Positions 21,658 to 34,699 are shown, numbered from the stretch's first letter. The stretch: 64,000 bases of DNA from Serendipita indica DSM 11827 (GCA_910890315.1 CAJVGD010000028.1:1-64000); one strand, 5' to 3'. Translations and numbers: made by a program. Notes: generated from the letters alone by a model not told the origin.

Positions 21658-23972
21658 ATGGCTGAACCAACCGGCAGAGCGTCGTATGAAACACCGTCCT
21701 CCAAGGACGACAGGAATTCCTTCCATAACAAAGTGCAGACATCTGAGAACCAACCTACGACATCGCAATCCCCCCGTGAACCGGGAGGCGAAAATATCGT
21801 AATTCTCGTCGCGGCGCGCGAAGAACTTGGGACAAGTCGAGCAGAGGCCTCTGCTCAGGTGTGGAAAAAGTCGTCGATGTGGGTGCTGTACACCAGGTAT
21901 GTGGTTTGTTTTTGTACATCGCCGACGCCTGGGAATGCGTATGCTGATAATCTTTGAGTCTCTACCTAGCTGCCTATGTCTACTCGCTAGAGTCGAGTAC
22001 TACCTACTTTTATACTCCATTTGCGACGAGCGCGTTTCGTTCCCACTCTCTCCTCTCGAGTGTCGAAGTTGTCTCGCAGCTCATTCGTGAGGGTCTTTGT
22101 CGTCTTGAGTATGTTGACGCTAATCGGATAACAGTTGGTGTTGGAAAGCCCATCATTGCTCGAATCGCGGATTTGCAATCCCGGTCATTTGCCATCTACG
22201 TCGTCAGTAGGTGCATTCAGAACTCAAACGACAAAGAGCTGACCTCGGCAGTTACGCTCTACATCCTTGGATACATCCTCATTGCGTCCTCCCATACCGT
22301 AAGCCAATACGCAGCAGGCCGTGTATTCCAGTCCGCGTATGTTCCTTTCATCAGCAGCCAATAGACTTGCTTACCCGTCGCCTATGCGCACATAGTGGAA
22401 GCACAGGTCTGCAATTGATCTCGCAGATCATCGTCGCAGACGTGACTCCCCTCAAATGGCGTGGCTTTGTCGCTGCCACGCTTTCCGCGCCTTATATCGT
22501 CAACGCATTCATCGGCTCGCGCATCGCGGCATCCATCACGACTTCAAACCCATCTACCGGATGGCGGTGGGGATACGGCATGTTCTGCCTTCTTGTCCCA
22601 GCTGCCGTGGCACCCATCGTCGGTACGCTCGTCTGGGGTGAGAAGAAAGCCGAGAGATTGGGGCTCGTAAAGAGGATGGATCAAGAGCAAAATAAAGAGC
22701 CTTTATTGCAGAAGCTGAAGAGGTTTGTGGTAGACTTGGATTTGATCGGTTTGATACTCTTGACGGTCGGCTGGGGCCTACTATTGGTGGCCTTGACGCT
22801 CTCCGGTGGCGCTGCTGGTAGATGGAATAATCGTAAGTCGCCATCCGTTCAGTTTTTATTGGGCTGAGTGGCGTTTAGCTTCTATTATCGCCATGGTTGT
22901 TGTTGGACCGCTCATCTTGATCGGATTCGGTATGTGGGAGATTAAATGGGCAAAGTATCCTGCGATCCCGGGCATGTTTCTCCGCAATCGCGCGCTCATG
23001 TGCTCGTCATTTATTGCCTTCTTCGACTTTGTACGTTCACATCTATGGCATATCCCATGCGCTCATCAGTCATAGATCTCGTACTACTTGACTGCTCTCT
23101 ACCTCACCTCGTTCTTATACGTGGTCAAAACCCCCGACTGGTCTCAGTCTGCTCAAAACTACTTTGCTTCTACTCAGGCGGTCGGGCTGACCATCTTCGC
23201 AATCTTGGCGGGACTTGTGATGCGATGGACGAAGCGATATAAGTATCTGCTGATCTTCGGTCTTGTGGTTCGCTGTATCGGCGTCGGTATCATGATCAAG
23301 TCGCGTGGTGCTCATGGGAGGTCAGTGTTGGTCGAGTACAAAGATACCAACTTACCTATGATAGCGATGCGGAACTCATTCTCTCTCAAATTCTCCAATC
23401 TGTCGGGGGGATTGTATCCATCACCGAGTTCACTGCAGCTCAGGCGTCGGTCCAGCATAAGCATGTAGCAATGGCATTGGCGTTCAACTTGCTCATCACG
23501 GAAATCGGTGGTGCCATTGGTAGCTCGATTGGTGCGTGTTCCTAGTCGCAATGGAACAGTACTGAGGGCTACTAGGGGGTTCAATATGGGTTCATCTTAT
23601 GCCACGCTATCTCGCGAAATACCTTCCCGGTACCACCGAGGAGCAGCGAGCGACTCTTTTCGGGTCTATTGTGAGCATAGTTGCACTGGACCCTTCAGAT
23701 CCAATACGCGTTGGTGCAGTCCAAGCGTACTCCGATACGATGAAAATTCTGATCATCGCGTCCCTAGCGTTTGGTGCGTCTTGCTCTCCACGTTAAGTGT
23801 CGTTTATATTCATGAGATGGTAGGGCTGATACCGATCATCTTGGCATCGATTATGCCCAACTTTTATCTCGGAGATGCACAGAATGCAATTGACGGACTG
23901 GGTATCACCGGTCGGAGAGTCGAAGAGGTCGATTCGAGGGCCAATAGTACGAGGAAGATAGCTCCGGTGTAA
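21658..23972 (+). CDS. MFS siderophore-iron transporter 3 (Sit/Arn type)
   Basis: Ten exons: 21658-21896, 21959-22086, 22135-22206, 22252-22336, 22396-22832, 22879-23030, 23076-23320, 23365-23531, 23576-23773 and 23824-23972. Their sum is exactly 1872 nt, an intact 623-residue protein. Blocks are AAYVYSLESSTTYFYT, GKPIIARIADLQSR, SQYAAGRVFQSA, TGWRWGYGMF and SIWVHLMPRYLAKYLP. Family role: proton-coupled uptake of ferric siderophores. It is the most divergent and the only unbroken copy of the triplet. It carries an intron after FFDF (23031-23075) that copies 1 and 2 lack. The second exon uses a weak acceptor (TTTGAG), chosen because it is the one that restores SLYLAAYVYSL. Confidence 0.88.
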
Positions 23973-24229
23973 CTCAACTTCGAACTCCGAATACAAGCCT
24001 CCTCCCTTGTCGTCACCTTGTCGCAGGGACGAGACCCGTGCGGATGATACAGATGTGGTTCGTGAGCTGAATAAAGAGGGTGACGTTTGCTGGAGATTGC
24101 GCCAAATCCGCGCAGTCACTCATTTTCTGGCAACGACGTCCGCTGGAAGGTTGGATTCGCCACTAGAGACCGAATATTACGATAAAGATAGAAGTTGAGA
24201 TTAATCCAATAGAGAAGCTACAAAACAAG

Positions 24230-25962
24230 CTACGGGACTAGGGAAGTATGCTTGGCAATGGAGGCCTGTACATGCAACTCAAGGCGAGTACATTCGCGCA
24301 ATGCTATTTTCGGAGGAGAGAGTGCAAACGCAAAGCGTGCAATGGATAGACCATCACCGTGGTACGAGCTGATGACGAGTAATTTCAGCTTTTTGAATAC
24401 GTTTGGAGCGTTGGCTCGAAAGTCTGTTCTGTATGATCCGTCGAAGATGATGTCAAGCACACCATCGACAGTGTCTCCTTCCAGTTCTAGTGTTTCCATA
24501 CCAGTGATCAATGCAAGGCACTGGACCAGCAGGAGCACATCGTCTTTGATTGAGCGACAAGCGACATAACCCGGAAATTTCACGAGCTTTCCGAGCGCAT
24601 CCTTCCAATCTTCGATAGATATGTCGCTCGAATCGTCAATAGTAAGATGTTGGAGCACCGGAAACCGGAATTGAGTCGAGAGGAATGAGGTGAATGAAGT
24701 TAGTGAGCACTGCACTTGCTCAACGCTTGTAAGAATCAACGGCGTGGTGGTCGAACTTTGTTCGAACATCATGCCACTGGCACGGACTACCTGGAGGGTC
24801 GACGCTGAAGCGGGGATGATTGCATGGGTCATCGAAGCTATTCTCGAAATGCGGCTCTCATAGCGAGAAAGATGCACGTTTGAGGAGAGCCACACTGCCT
24901 GAAAATCAGAGAGATAGATTTGTTCGAGGTGGGAAGTCACGCTTGTTGGGATCTGGATCGTTTTTAGTGATCCATCGCGAGCATGTGTAAGAAGTCGCAG
25001 GGTGCAAGTAGAAGGAAGGGATAGTAGAAAGGGGGTGATATCAGCATAATTCGTCATGAGAGATATGGAGCTACAGAGACGACCGGCATCAACAAGCTCG
25101 AGATGCTGAGAGAGCACCCGAAACATATTTGGTCTGTATATGATATAAAGATGCAAAGGCACTGGATTAGCCAATGAAGCATAATGCAGAATAAGAGATG
25201 TACTGCCTGCAGAAGAAGAGGGAGGGAGGGGGATGTGGCTCCAAAGGGCTCCATATTCTTGAGCAATTGTCCTCCAACGATAGCAGACGCTCGAGAGTAC
25301 AAGCTCTCGATATTGGGTGCGAAATTTCCATTCTTCTTGAAATATGTTTGGGTCTAACTCGTCTTTTCGGCAAAAGGTGACAGCTTCCCTGAAGATAGAT
25401 CGAAGAATTTCATCCGGAAAACGACTGACTGGTCCGTATTGCTTTTTGAGTTTTTCAAGACGCGATTTGGCCGATTGTATCTGATCTTCGTGGCGAGTAA
25501 TCGTCTGCTCCCAGGTCGTTAATGATGCTTGCACATCGCAGACCTTGTGGTCGACCTGAGAATACAAATCTGAGTAGTGCTCTTCGCTCTCGCTGGAAGT
25601 GAGTAGTGTAGAATCTACAATAGCGTTTAGTTGCGCGACCATCTTATTCAATTTAGAGATGCGTGGGGCCTCTGTATCGTGAGCAATATAGTCGCATTCT
25701 TTGAGTGGCTTCATTTCATCGAGGAGTTTCTCGGCAACCGAATGTATAACCTTTGAGGCCGTGATACGTCGCCGAAGAATATATAGTTCTTGCTGGTGTG
25801 AAGCCAACAGTTTTTTTGTAGCTTCTGCACGTTCGCGTGCCAAACTGAGATTCCCTCAAGCATGGATATGTTCTTCTCCTCAAGCGCGAACGATTCCTTC
25901 AATGCACGCTCCTCCGACTGAGCAAGCGGGCGATTCTTCCGAACGTGAGTACTCCTACTCAT
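24230..25962 (-). CDS. F-box-like protein with N-terminal coiled coil (D), one-base frame break
   Basis: ATG at 25962 and stop at 24230, with no intron. The N-terminus (LAQSEERALKESFALEEKN) matches paralog E, then the frame shifts by one base near 25849-25855 and continues LARERAEATKKLLASHQQEL. Paralog E shows that one A is missing from a short A run (GGAATC, where E implies GGAAATC). The 1733-nt span fits one lost base. After the coiled coil come RFPDEILRSIFREAV and LSSVCYRWRTIAQEYGALW, then leucine-rich segments ending KHTSLVP. Tandem paralog of the next gene, same orientation. Presumed SCF adaptor by family. Confidence 0.72.
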
Positions 25963-26683
25963 CAGTATAGTGATGTTTAAATCCTTGAAGAGATTCAGTC
26001 TAGAACGCCGTAAGGATAATCAGAGAGACGAGGAGCGGGAGTTACTCACCAGAAAGCTGGTATATTCAGGATGAAAGTGAGTACTATGGCTTATCATCAG
26101 CGCCATAAGAAAGAGCTAGGGATCCCTTACCAGCTTAGAGCACTGATTACGACCAGATAAGTGTCGAGCGACGGCACGTTGCACAATCAGAATCCAGATC
26201 AGAACTATACAAGCAAACTGACATGTCAAATTGAGTTGGCTGGGCCGCTTCCTAGGCAAAGATGCCTAATACGAACAGCTGGTCGGCGGCAAGTCGAGAC
26301 TGCCACCACGCTCCTTTCTTCCTATCTACGTTTAGCAAAATATTCGGACTTTATGAAGTCATTTGTACATGTCCTTCAGCATTTATACCTTTGTTTGGTG
26401 GCTGAGATGTCAAACTTGGCAACATATGTGGTCAGCAACTTTGAGGGTGCTACCCTGAGCATATGACCATTATTTGTATTCTATCATGCGTGATTGCCAT
26501 GAAACCTTGAGAAATGTTGAGTTTGGACCGAGTACAACTCATCCCGATTCTAAGAGGGCCGGGAACATGAATATCATATCCCTCCAAGCCGTTAACTACT
26601 CGATTTGAGTGATGGCGAGCATGGTCACAAAGCGGCTATGTAATTGAAGGAGACTTTTTGTCGACTACGATATACAAGATACA
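25963..26683. other. Intergenic between two F-box-like genes
   Basis: This holds the promoter of F-box-like gene D and the 3' flank of gene E. AT content is higher than in the genes. I see no repeat, RNA gene or conserved reading frame. A 101-codon plus-strand frame at 26161-26466 starts with a non-ATG codon and has no recognisable domain. Confidence 0.4.
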
Positions 26684-28462
26684 CTACGGGACCAATGAAG
26701 TATACCTGGCAATCGATGCGCGCACTTCGGGTGAAAGACGAGTGCACCCACGCAATGCCACTTTAGGTGGTGAAAATGTAGAGACAAAGCGAGCAATAGA
26801 TTGACCATCACCCCGATACTCGCTAACAATGAGCATTTTCAACTCCTTGAATACGGTGGAAGCAGTGGTTTCAGCGTCCGTTTTGTACGTCCCGTCAACA
26901 ATGAGATCCAGTCCGTGGTCTACAGTGTCAGAGAGTAGCCTCAATGTCTCCAGTCCCTTAATCAGTGAGACGCATTGGATTAATAATAGTGGATGTTGTT
27001 GGGTTGAGAAGCACGCTAGGGTTGTAGGAAACGTTTCCATGTTGTGGAGTGCATGTTTCCATTCCTCTATGGTACCTTTGCCGCGACAGATGATTGCAAG
27101 AAGCTTCAGTGACGGGAAACGAAATTGGTGGCAGTAAGATGACATGAAGTAAGACAAGGAACATCCGAGTTGTTCAACGGTTGTATAAATGAGTGGTGTG
27201 GAGGGTGTTATTGGTCCAGGATTGGAATCAATAATATTGAGAGTCTTAATCATTGGCACCAATGTAGGATGGACCATTTCATGGGTGGCCAAGGAGGATT
27301 TTGAGGCAGTAAACCAGTAGCCTAGGAGACTCGGAGCTGGGTCAGTCCATGTCGCCCAGTAGTGTTGTAGGTGTATCTCCTCGAGGCTGCCCATCATGTT
27401 CATCGGAATATGAATTATGCTGGGGGATGGATTGGTATCCGGATGTCCGTAGAGCAGCCGTAGGATACGAGGAGAAGGAAGTGTTTGTAGAAGAGCAGAG
27501 ATGTCCGTATACGGATTTTCATTCAAAATGGATATTGAACCGTAGATCCGGTCAGACCTTCCTAGCTGGAGATCATCAGGCAACGTTCTCGGTTCACGCA
27601 GAATGAGAATATAAAGGTGGATAGGAACCCGGCTCGCCAGCGTGAGGTAGTGCTCAAAGAGGCGTCTGAGGCCGGGAGTGAAATAGTGTGGCACGCAGAT
27701 CTGACTCCACAAGGTTGGATCGTCCAAGACGATCGTTCTCCAGCGGTGACAGACGCTTGAGAGTGGGATTTCAGGATATTGAACACGAAAGTTCCACTCC
27801 TCTAAGAAAACAGATGGAGACCTTTGATGGGTGCGATCGAACGCGACCGCATTCCGGAAGAGGAGTCGAAGAATATCGTCTGGGATTCGAGTGCTGGGTG
27901 CGTTATGACGCTTGAGGTCCTCAAGACGCGACTTCGAAGACTGAATTTGGCTTTGAAAGCGAGCAATTGTCTCATCCCAGATGCTCAGCGATGCACGCGC
28001 AACGCCAAACTTGTGGTTCACCTGATTATATAGCGTCAAGCAGTGATCTGTGGTTTCACTCGCTGCATTTAATATGGAATCCACCATAGAACTGAGCTGC
28101 TCGACCATGCCGAGCAAGTTTGAGATGCCTGGAGCATTCGCATCATGAGGGGAGATTTTTTCCTGCTCTATAGCGGTCACTGCCATCCATATTTTCTCTA
28201 AATCGGTATGTACGGTCTTCAACGACCGAACGCGACACTCGGCAATATCGAGCTCCTGCTGCTGCGCGTCCAAAGCCTCCCTGGTGGCCTCTTGACGCCA
28301 AATAGCGAGTTCTAGGTTTGTTTGGAGTGTGGCTAGTGTGCTTTCCTCGAGCGCAAAGGATTCATTGACCGCGGCTTCCTCTGACGGAGCGAGTGAACGA
28401 TTCCATCTGACAGGTGCACTCGTTTGTATGGTGTGAGGTTGCTGAGGGTCTTGAGACGACAT
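26684..28462 (-). CDS. F-box-like protein with N-terminal coiled coil (E)
   Basis: An intact, intronless 592-codon frame, ATG at 28462. A short Gln/Pro-rich leader is followed by the family N-terminus (LAPSEEAAVNESFALEEST) and a coiled coil to about residue 185. The F-box-like core (RIPDDILRLLFRNAV, LSSVCHRWRTIVLDDPTLW) lies near residues 195-250. Irregular leucine-rich segments continue to the end (ARYTSLVP). It is the best reference in this window for the family, because sequence and frame are complete. Probable SCF ubiquitin-ligase adaptor; the substrate is unknown. Confidence 0.78.
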   Translation of the reverse strand: MSSQDPQQPHTIQTSAPVRWNRSLAPSEEAAVNESFALEESTLATLQTNLELAIWRQEATREALDAQQQELDIAECRVRSLKTVHTDLEKIWMAVTAIEQEKISPHDANAPGISNLLGMVEQLSSMVDSILNAASETTDHCLTLYNQVNHKFGVARASLSIWDETIARFQSQIQSSKSRLEDLKRHNAPSTRIPDDILRLLFRNAVAFDRTHQRSPSVFLEEWNFRVQYPEIPLSSVCHRWRTIVLDDPTLWSQICVPHYFTPGLRRLFEHYLTLASRVPIHLYILILREPRTLPDDLQLGRSDRIYGSISILNENPYTDISALLQTLPSPRILRLLYGHPDTNPSPSIIHIPMNMMGSLEEIHLQHYWATWTDPAPSLLGYWFTASKSSLATHEMVHPTLVPMIKTLNIIDSNPGPITPSTPLIYTTVEQLGCSLSYFMSSYCHQFRFPSLKLLAIICRGKGTIEEWKHALHNMETFPTTLACFSTQQHPLLLIQCVSLIKGLETLRLLSDTVDHGLDLIVDGTYKTDAETTASTVFKELKMLIVSEYRGDGQSIARFVSTFSPPKVALRGCTRLSPEVRASIARYTSLVP

Positions 28463-28989
28463 AGTAAGGATGTGGTTCTAGTGCTGGTGGTGGTCGAGAC
28501 TGACCTTTGACCCTGACCGTGTCGGACATTTATCTGCAATATCGTCGACTGAGTTCCTTCAAGGCTCTATGAGTATATATCATTATATTACTACCCAACG
28601 TAGAGCCCCGACTTGATGGTAGGCAGTCTCTCAATCGGCGAGTGCTTGCTAACGTGTTTGCTGTTGTAGAGTCCTCTCCACGTCGGTCTAGAAGCATCTG
28701 TCAACGGCCAAGATGGCCCTTTTGGTTTAAACTCTAGCGCGCATATGGACATGGAACGTTGAATGCATGAGAGCCCGCGCCTGGATTGCAGCGGACACTG
28801 CCCTTCATTGCCTTTGGATTATTACTACTCGACCGGGCTCCCATTTCAAAGCCCAGCCACCAATTGAATCCATCCATATGATTTATTTCCTTTTATACAG
28901 CCCGCCGGCGGTTCACTCGTCCGCCTTTTGCACTTCGACCTCGACCTCTTCCTGCGCTGGATCGCGCAAAAACAGAAAATTATACCAAC
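28463..28989. other. Divergent promoter region
   Basis: It separates the minus-strand F-box-like gene E from the plus-strand disordered-protein gene, so it should hold both promoters. A TTTATAC element near 28892-28898 lies about 95 bp before the plus-strand ATG, followed by a CT-rich tract, a common fungal promoter arrangement. No longer open frame is supported. Confidence 0.4.
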
Positions 28990-31667
28990 ATGAAGAGACT
29001 TATGTCCATGGAATCTCTTCGAAAACGTCAACACGGTCACAGTGCTAGTATTCACTCGAATCACTCATCGGCTTCCCTCGTCGGCGCACAAAACGTTGCT
29101 ATCCGGCAATCTCCACCAACTACATACCAAAACGACAAGTACATGATACCGGTCATCGACGTTCGACCTGGCGCCGACGACTATTCGCATTCTCAGGAGC
29201 TTGCTGGCGACGATTTGCTCGTTCGGCGGATAGATGGTCAGTCAAAAACATATTTTATTTCCCTATACAGCTCGCTGAGGCTCCCCAAAGATCATCAGGT
29301 GGGCCCAAAGCCCCGCGGCCACAAGTCGCGCCCACTTCCTGTGCCAAATTCTCAGTCGCCAAACGCGAATCCTTCTGGAACCGCCATCAATCCCTTTCAT
29401 ATTTCGCTTTCCGTCAGCAGAAAGCGAAGGCCGCTTCCTCAACCGAACCAGATGGGAAGCTCTCCTTACTCTTCATCAGGTTCTTCCCATGCCCACTCAC
29501 ACTCGGGATCGTCGAATATGACCAATCACTCGCATGTTCATGGTGTACAGACGGTGTATTCCGACTCGTCTTCGCTGCATGTCCCAAGGTCCTCTCCTGC
29601 GCACTCGACAACATTCCCACAAGTTCGAAAAAATGAGAGACAAGACGAACGTGGACGTACACCTGGTGCTACAACGACATCTCCACCACTTCTCCCGCCG
29701 TTGGATTTTGGCTCCACTGAATCCCTCTTCAACGGCCATACCCCTCGGTTTTCCGTTCTCTTTCCCCCAAATCTACTCGAAGCGCGCGTATTACCAGACG
29801 TCCCCTCCTCAGCGCCGGCAGTACATATGGTCTTTAATGTTCCTCCACCGCCCTCCCATCCGCCCCCTGTCATCCCACCGCGGTCCGAAGCACGCAAACG
29901 CACGCCGTCTCCTCTACGCACACAAACCAACCTCACATCTCATCAACGACCAGTGGTCGTCAATCGCGATGCAAGGGTTGACTCCTTGATCGCGCCGCCT
30001 CTCAATTTTGACCCGCGGCACGCAAGCGTACTACAGAGTCCGACACCTGGGATGGTACATTTGGTCGTTCCAGAGAGCGTGCAACATCGATTCGGCAGCT
30101 CGTTTGTGCCCGCGTCGCCACAGCCTACTGAGCCTGCACGTCCGCCCCTACTGCGCAGTACACTGCTACTCCAGTAAACGCTTCCAATGTTGCGAAGCCT
30201 GTTTCAGACTCGACTCTTCTTGCCCCGCCTTTGACCACGCCGTCGTCTGGTCATCCTTCTACTCCGTCCTCGTACACTGCCGTCACGGATGCGCGCCATT
30301 CAGGTGCGACCAAGGCAGAGAGAGAGAGTAGGAGTCGAGAGCGTCCGGCATTGACGGTGCGAACGTGGGATCTTGGCAAGAGCGGCAAGGATAAGCCCAT
30401 CGAGCCCGTCGAACATGTCCCCGTTCCAAATTTTCCTGCTGCACCAATGTATATCAAGGATGAGATTCAGATCGAGAAGGAGAGGGCACAGACCCTCTTC
30501 GTTCAGGTACGTTTCACCTTGTTCAAAAGGGAATAGTTTTGCTGATGTGAGATGTAGAATCGATCTGCATTGGAGTCTGTTACTACCCTCTCTCGGACTA
30601 CTTCGGCCCACAGCGCCACCATCTCGCGTTCGAATACAGCCAACGTAAAGGCCCCAGCACCGACACAGCCATTGGTATCGCAACCACAATATCGGGCCGG
30701 AGAAACGATTATGCCAGAGTTGGAGGATTCGGAAATCCTTGCGGAGTCTGCGAGGGTCGCTACGGATGCACGGAAGAAGCCGAGTGGGGAGGGTGAGCGC
30801 GGCAGACCTGTTCGACGACAGCTCCCGATCCCGCCAACGGCGATTCCGTCTACGTTACCCCAACAAAATGGTAACAGCGGCGGGGTTCCTTCGAATCCAG
30901 TTCCTACTTCTGCTGCTAGGGCACCTCCGCAAGAAAAAGAAAAGACGCAAGTGTCAGACGTCGTGATGGTGCAGCTCAAGAAGATGCGCATGGGTCGTCG
31001 CAAATCGAAGAGTATCAGCGGATGGTCGTCCGTTAATCCATTTTCTTCGTCCAACACCAGTCTTTCCTCCAACGCATCGGCTGGAGGTGCATTCTCCTCT
31101 CTTCGACGCGACCGCACCGCACCGCAACATGAATCACGACCCTCGTTTTCCTCTGCATTCGCATCATTTGGAAAACGTCCTGCGAATCCATACTACGAAC
31201 ACGCTCGACAACCGCACTCTGCGTCCTCTTCCCGCTCATCCTTTTCGAATCTCAGTCTTTCGTACATTACCTCCAAGATTCGCTCGCGCAGTCAAAGTTC
31301 GGCACGGGATCCGTATGATTTCAGCCAGCCTCCACATGTCCAGGGGCAAGGTCGCGTTATAGGCGGGAGTGCGGTGATTTTTGCCAACTCGGGTATGGGC
31401 GACGCATCGCGTGGGTCTGTGTGGGAGCAGATTGCGGCTAGTTCGAGTAACGTCAACTTGCCTCTAGGTGCTGGACAACCCGAGACGATGGGTAAGCCGC
31501 GGGAGGAGGATGCGATTGCGAGGTGGCAAGAGGGTACGCCGATGGAGCAGACGTTTTATTATGCGCCGCCTCCGCCCGCACTTGTCCCACTTGGAGAGTC
31601 GAATCGAGGAGCCAAGCCTGTGAGCGCGTTGTGGACAAAGTTGAGGACGAAAAAGGCGGACCGGTAA
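28990..31667 (+). CDS. Long Ser/Pro-rich, probably disordered protein of unknown function
   Basis: Two exons, 28990-30506 and 30558-31667 (GTACGT donor, ATGTAG acceptor), about 875 residues. No known domain is seen. Composition is Ser/Pro/His-rich in the first half, with poly-Pro patches (VPPPPSHPPPVIPPR). A short charged helix (IQIEKERAQTLFVQN) bridges the exons, and a basic patch (KKMRMGRRKSKS) lies in the second half. The tail is aromatic (EQTFYYAPPPPALVPLGES). The frame changes by one base at the CCCC run 30145-30148. One more C would give continuous coding, and the 2627-nt exon sum is one base short. It could be a cell-cortex or signalling scaffold, but nothing proves that. Confidence 0.6.
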
Positions 31668-34600
31668 AGGGGTGGGCGAGCTGGGCTCGCGTTGTAGCTT
31701 TTTATTTCCTAACGTATTTCTTCATTATGGCTGTATCATATCTTTTCGTTTTTGGATATCTAGTCTTTCGGAGAACACGCCTTGTGTCGCGATCTTCGGG
31801 GTGAGAGAATGGAGGGCATTTAGAGCAGACCAGCATCAAGTATGACTCTGATTATCGTTCCTCGGTATCGAGGAGTACAAATTTAGACAAGGGAACGCGC
31901 CGCCAGTCTCTTTGCCTGTTTGGCGCCAGGCTTGTAACGTGTCTTGAACCCAACCACATCCATCTCGTGCAATGTCGTGGATTCTTAATCCCTTAAAGCG
32001 CGCCTTTTCGTCTGTCGACGGCCCCGGAAACACGACTAGTGAGGCGACGCGAGGCCAATGCGCGGTGCCACCGACTTCAAAGCCCAGCTCGAAAATTGAA
32101 CACTTGGGATTTAAGGAGCTATCTCCAGGGGTTGAACCTATAGTCGAGTAAGTCGTCCTTCACAACTCCGCGGCGTCCACCCGCTCGGCAGCTGAATAAA
32201 TTGTATCAGTATTGTTGCTATTCATGGCCTAGATGGCCATAGAGAAAAGAGTTGGACGGCAGAGAATGATATTCTGTGGCTACGCGACCTCCTGCCCCCC
32301 AACTTGCCCAACGCCCGAATCCTTTCGTATGGCTATGACGCCGACACGTGCAGTTCAGAATGCGTCTCGACTCTGACAATGCGCCAGAAGGCTGATGGCC
32401 TTGCCCAAACTCTTTCTCGGTATCGCAAGACAACCCCTCGGGTAAGTCTTTCAACACGTTTCGATTCTCCAAGTCCGCTAACCCTTTCGCAGCGTCCGAT
32501 TATCTTTATTGCCCACGATCTGGGAGGTATTATCCTCAAATGGGTTGGTCCACTTAACACTGATAAGCCGCCGGGCTCACGCACCCATAGGCCCTCGTTC
32601 TTTGTCATAATCAGAGCCTTCAATCAAAATGCAATCTCCGCGATATTCTGTGTTCAACTCATGCAATTCTCTTCTTTGGAACCCCACATTCTGGCGTCGA
32701 AGACGTCACCCTCCTCGAGGAAATCAACCGGTTGGCTTCCCTGAACATGCAAACAACGAACATTATCCTCAAAGATCTTCGATCCCACTCATCAGAGCTC
32801 GAAAACCTGCAGAAGCTTTACCTCGCCGCAAGCGAGAAGATCACCAGCATATTCTTCTGCGCAGAATATCAGACATCACCCAGCGTTAAGCGACAGAGAC
32901 TGGTAGGTTTCACATCTTTTTGAGTAAAATGAGTGCTGAGCGGATCGTAGCTTGTGCCTCAGCATTCTGCGACCATCGATGGCGACCGTAATGGAATGCC
33001 GATTCACCTCCATGCTGACCATCAGAACATGATTCGATTTCCCTCCGCCGAAAATGAGAACTACAAGGCAGTTCTTTACTACCTCGAAGCTTTTATGAAA
33101 GAGGCGTGTTCTACTGTGCAGGAAAAGTGGGTAATAGAAGACCGGCACCGTGGTTTGTACTATCCCACACCCGGAATTCCCCTCTCATTTGCAATCAGAT
33201 GCCCCCAAAGGAGACTCTTCCTCATCCGAGGTCATCTTACCAAAGCGTCGTCCACCAGTGTCCAGGAACTACATCAAGCGGGCAGAAATCCAAGATCTGA
33301 TTACGCAGAAGCTTTTACCAGGGCCTTCTTTTCGACTTCAGCCGCGTTGTATTCTTCATGGAATGGGAGGCGCGGGTAAGACCCAGCTGGCGACAAAGTG
33401 GATCGAGGAGCACAAGAAAAGGTGCGCAATGCAGCTAGACCGTAGTCGGACTCTGATGGGATATTAGTTTTACGCGGATTATAGTTGTCGATGCTTCCAG
33501 TCAAGCAGAGCTAGAAGCAGATCTCCAACGATCGATTCGCTCTGTCGGTCCTGAATACGCCAAAATGACGTGGGAAGACTCAGTCGCCTACCTTGACCGT
33601 AAAGAGAAAGGCTGGCTACTCTTCTTTGACAACGCCGACTTGCTCGACCTCAATCTTTACCCTTACCTCCCTAACTCATCTCATGGTACCATTTTGATCA
33701 CGACTAGAAATCGTGAATGCACCGTGCATGCCCCAGACGGAGCGATCCTCGTGAGCAGCCTCAAGGAGCACGAGGCAGTGGAACTCCTTCATCAAGTCGC
33801 CGGAATGTCTCCAGTATCCAATAAGCAATCTATCGACATCGTCACCGAGCTAGGCATGCTCGCGTTGGCAGTCGCACAGGCAGGAGCATATATTCGCAAG
33901 ACTCGGCGTTTAGATACATATCTCGGTACATTTAGAGAGCACCGAGATAGTTTGATGCGTGATCAGCCGGTTCAAACGGCCGATTATGAGTCCTCCATAT
34001 ATGCTGCCTTCGACCTATCATTCCATCAGCTATCATCAAAGGCGCAAGATTTCATCAAACTATGTTCCTTTCTTCATCATTCTCTCATCCCTGCTGCCCT
34101 GTTTGAGTACTCGAGCAGGTCAAAATTCACTGCGGCTATTGTTCTGGATTGTTTCCCCCCGCCAGAGAGCGACAGCGTTCTAATATCTGGCCTTGAGAAG
34201 ATCCTAGGAGAAATATGGGACGGATTCGCGTTCCAAAAGTCGATTGATTCCGCCTCTCAGGCGTCGTTCATTCAAGTTTCTAGTGACGGTATTTGCTACA
34301 CATTGCACCCACTTCTTCAGACATATATCAAGGATTCCCTCGACGAGAAAGAGCACGATCACTATGCTCGCATGACGGCACAACTCCTACTTGGCGCGAT
34401 TCAGTCCACAGAGGGTGATACTGAGTTGCTTTGGCAACTGTATCCTCATATCAGAGGTATTCCTACGCATATTCAATCCGAAAACATCGCCCACGCGCTA
34501 GCATTTCATGCCTTCTATAATTTCATGAATGATTGGGAGCCATGCCGAGAACTTTTAGAATCTGCGCTCTCCCAAGTTCAAAGCTCTCAAAATCAAATAG

Positions 34601-34699
34601 AAAGGATACAACTTATTGACCGACTGGCAAATATAGAATTCAAGTGCGGTCAGCTGGCTGATGCAGAAAAGAGGCAGAGGGAAGTCTTAAGCTTCTACT

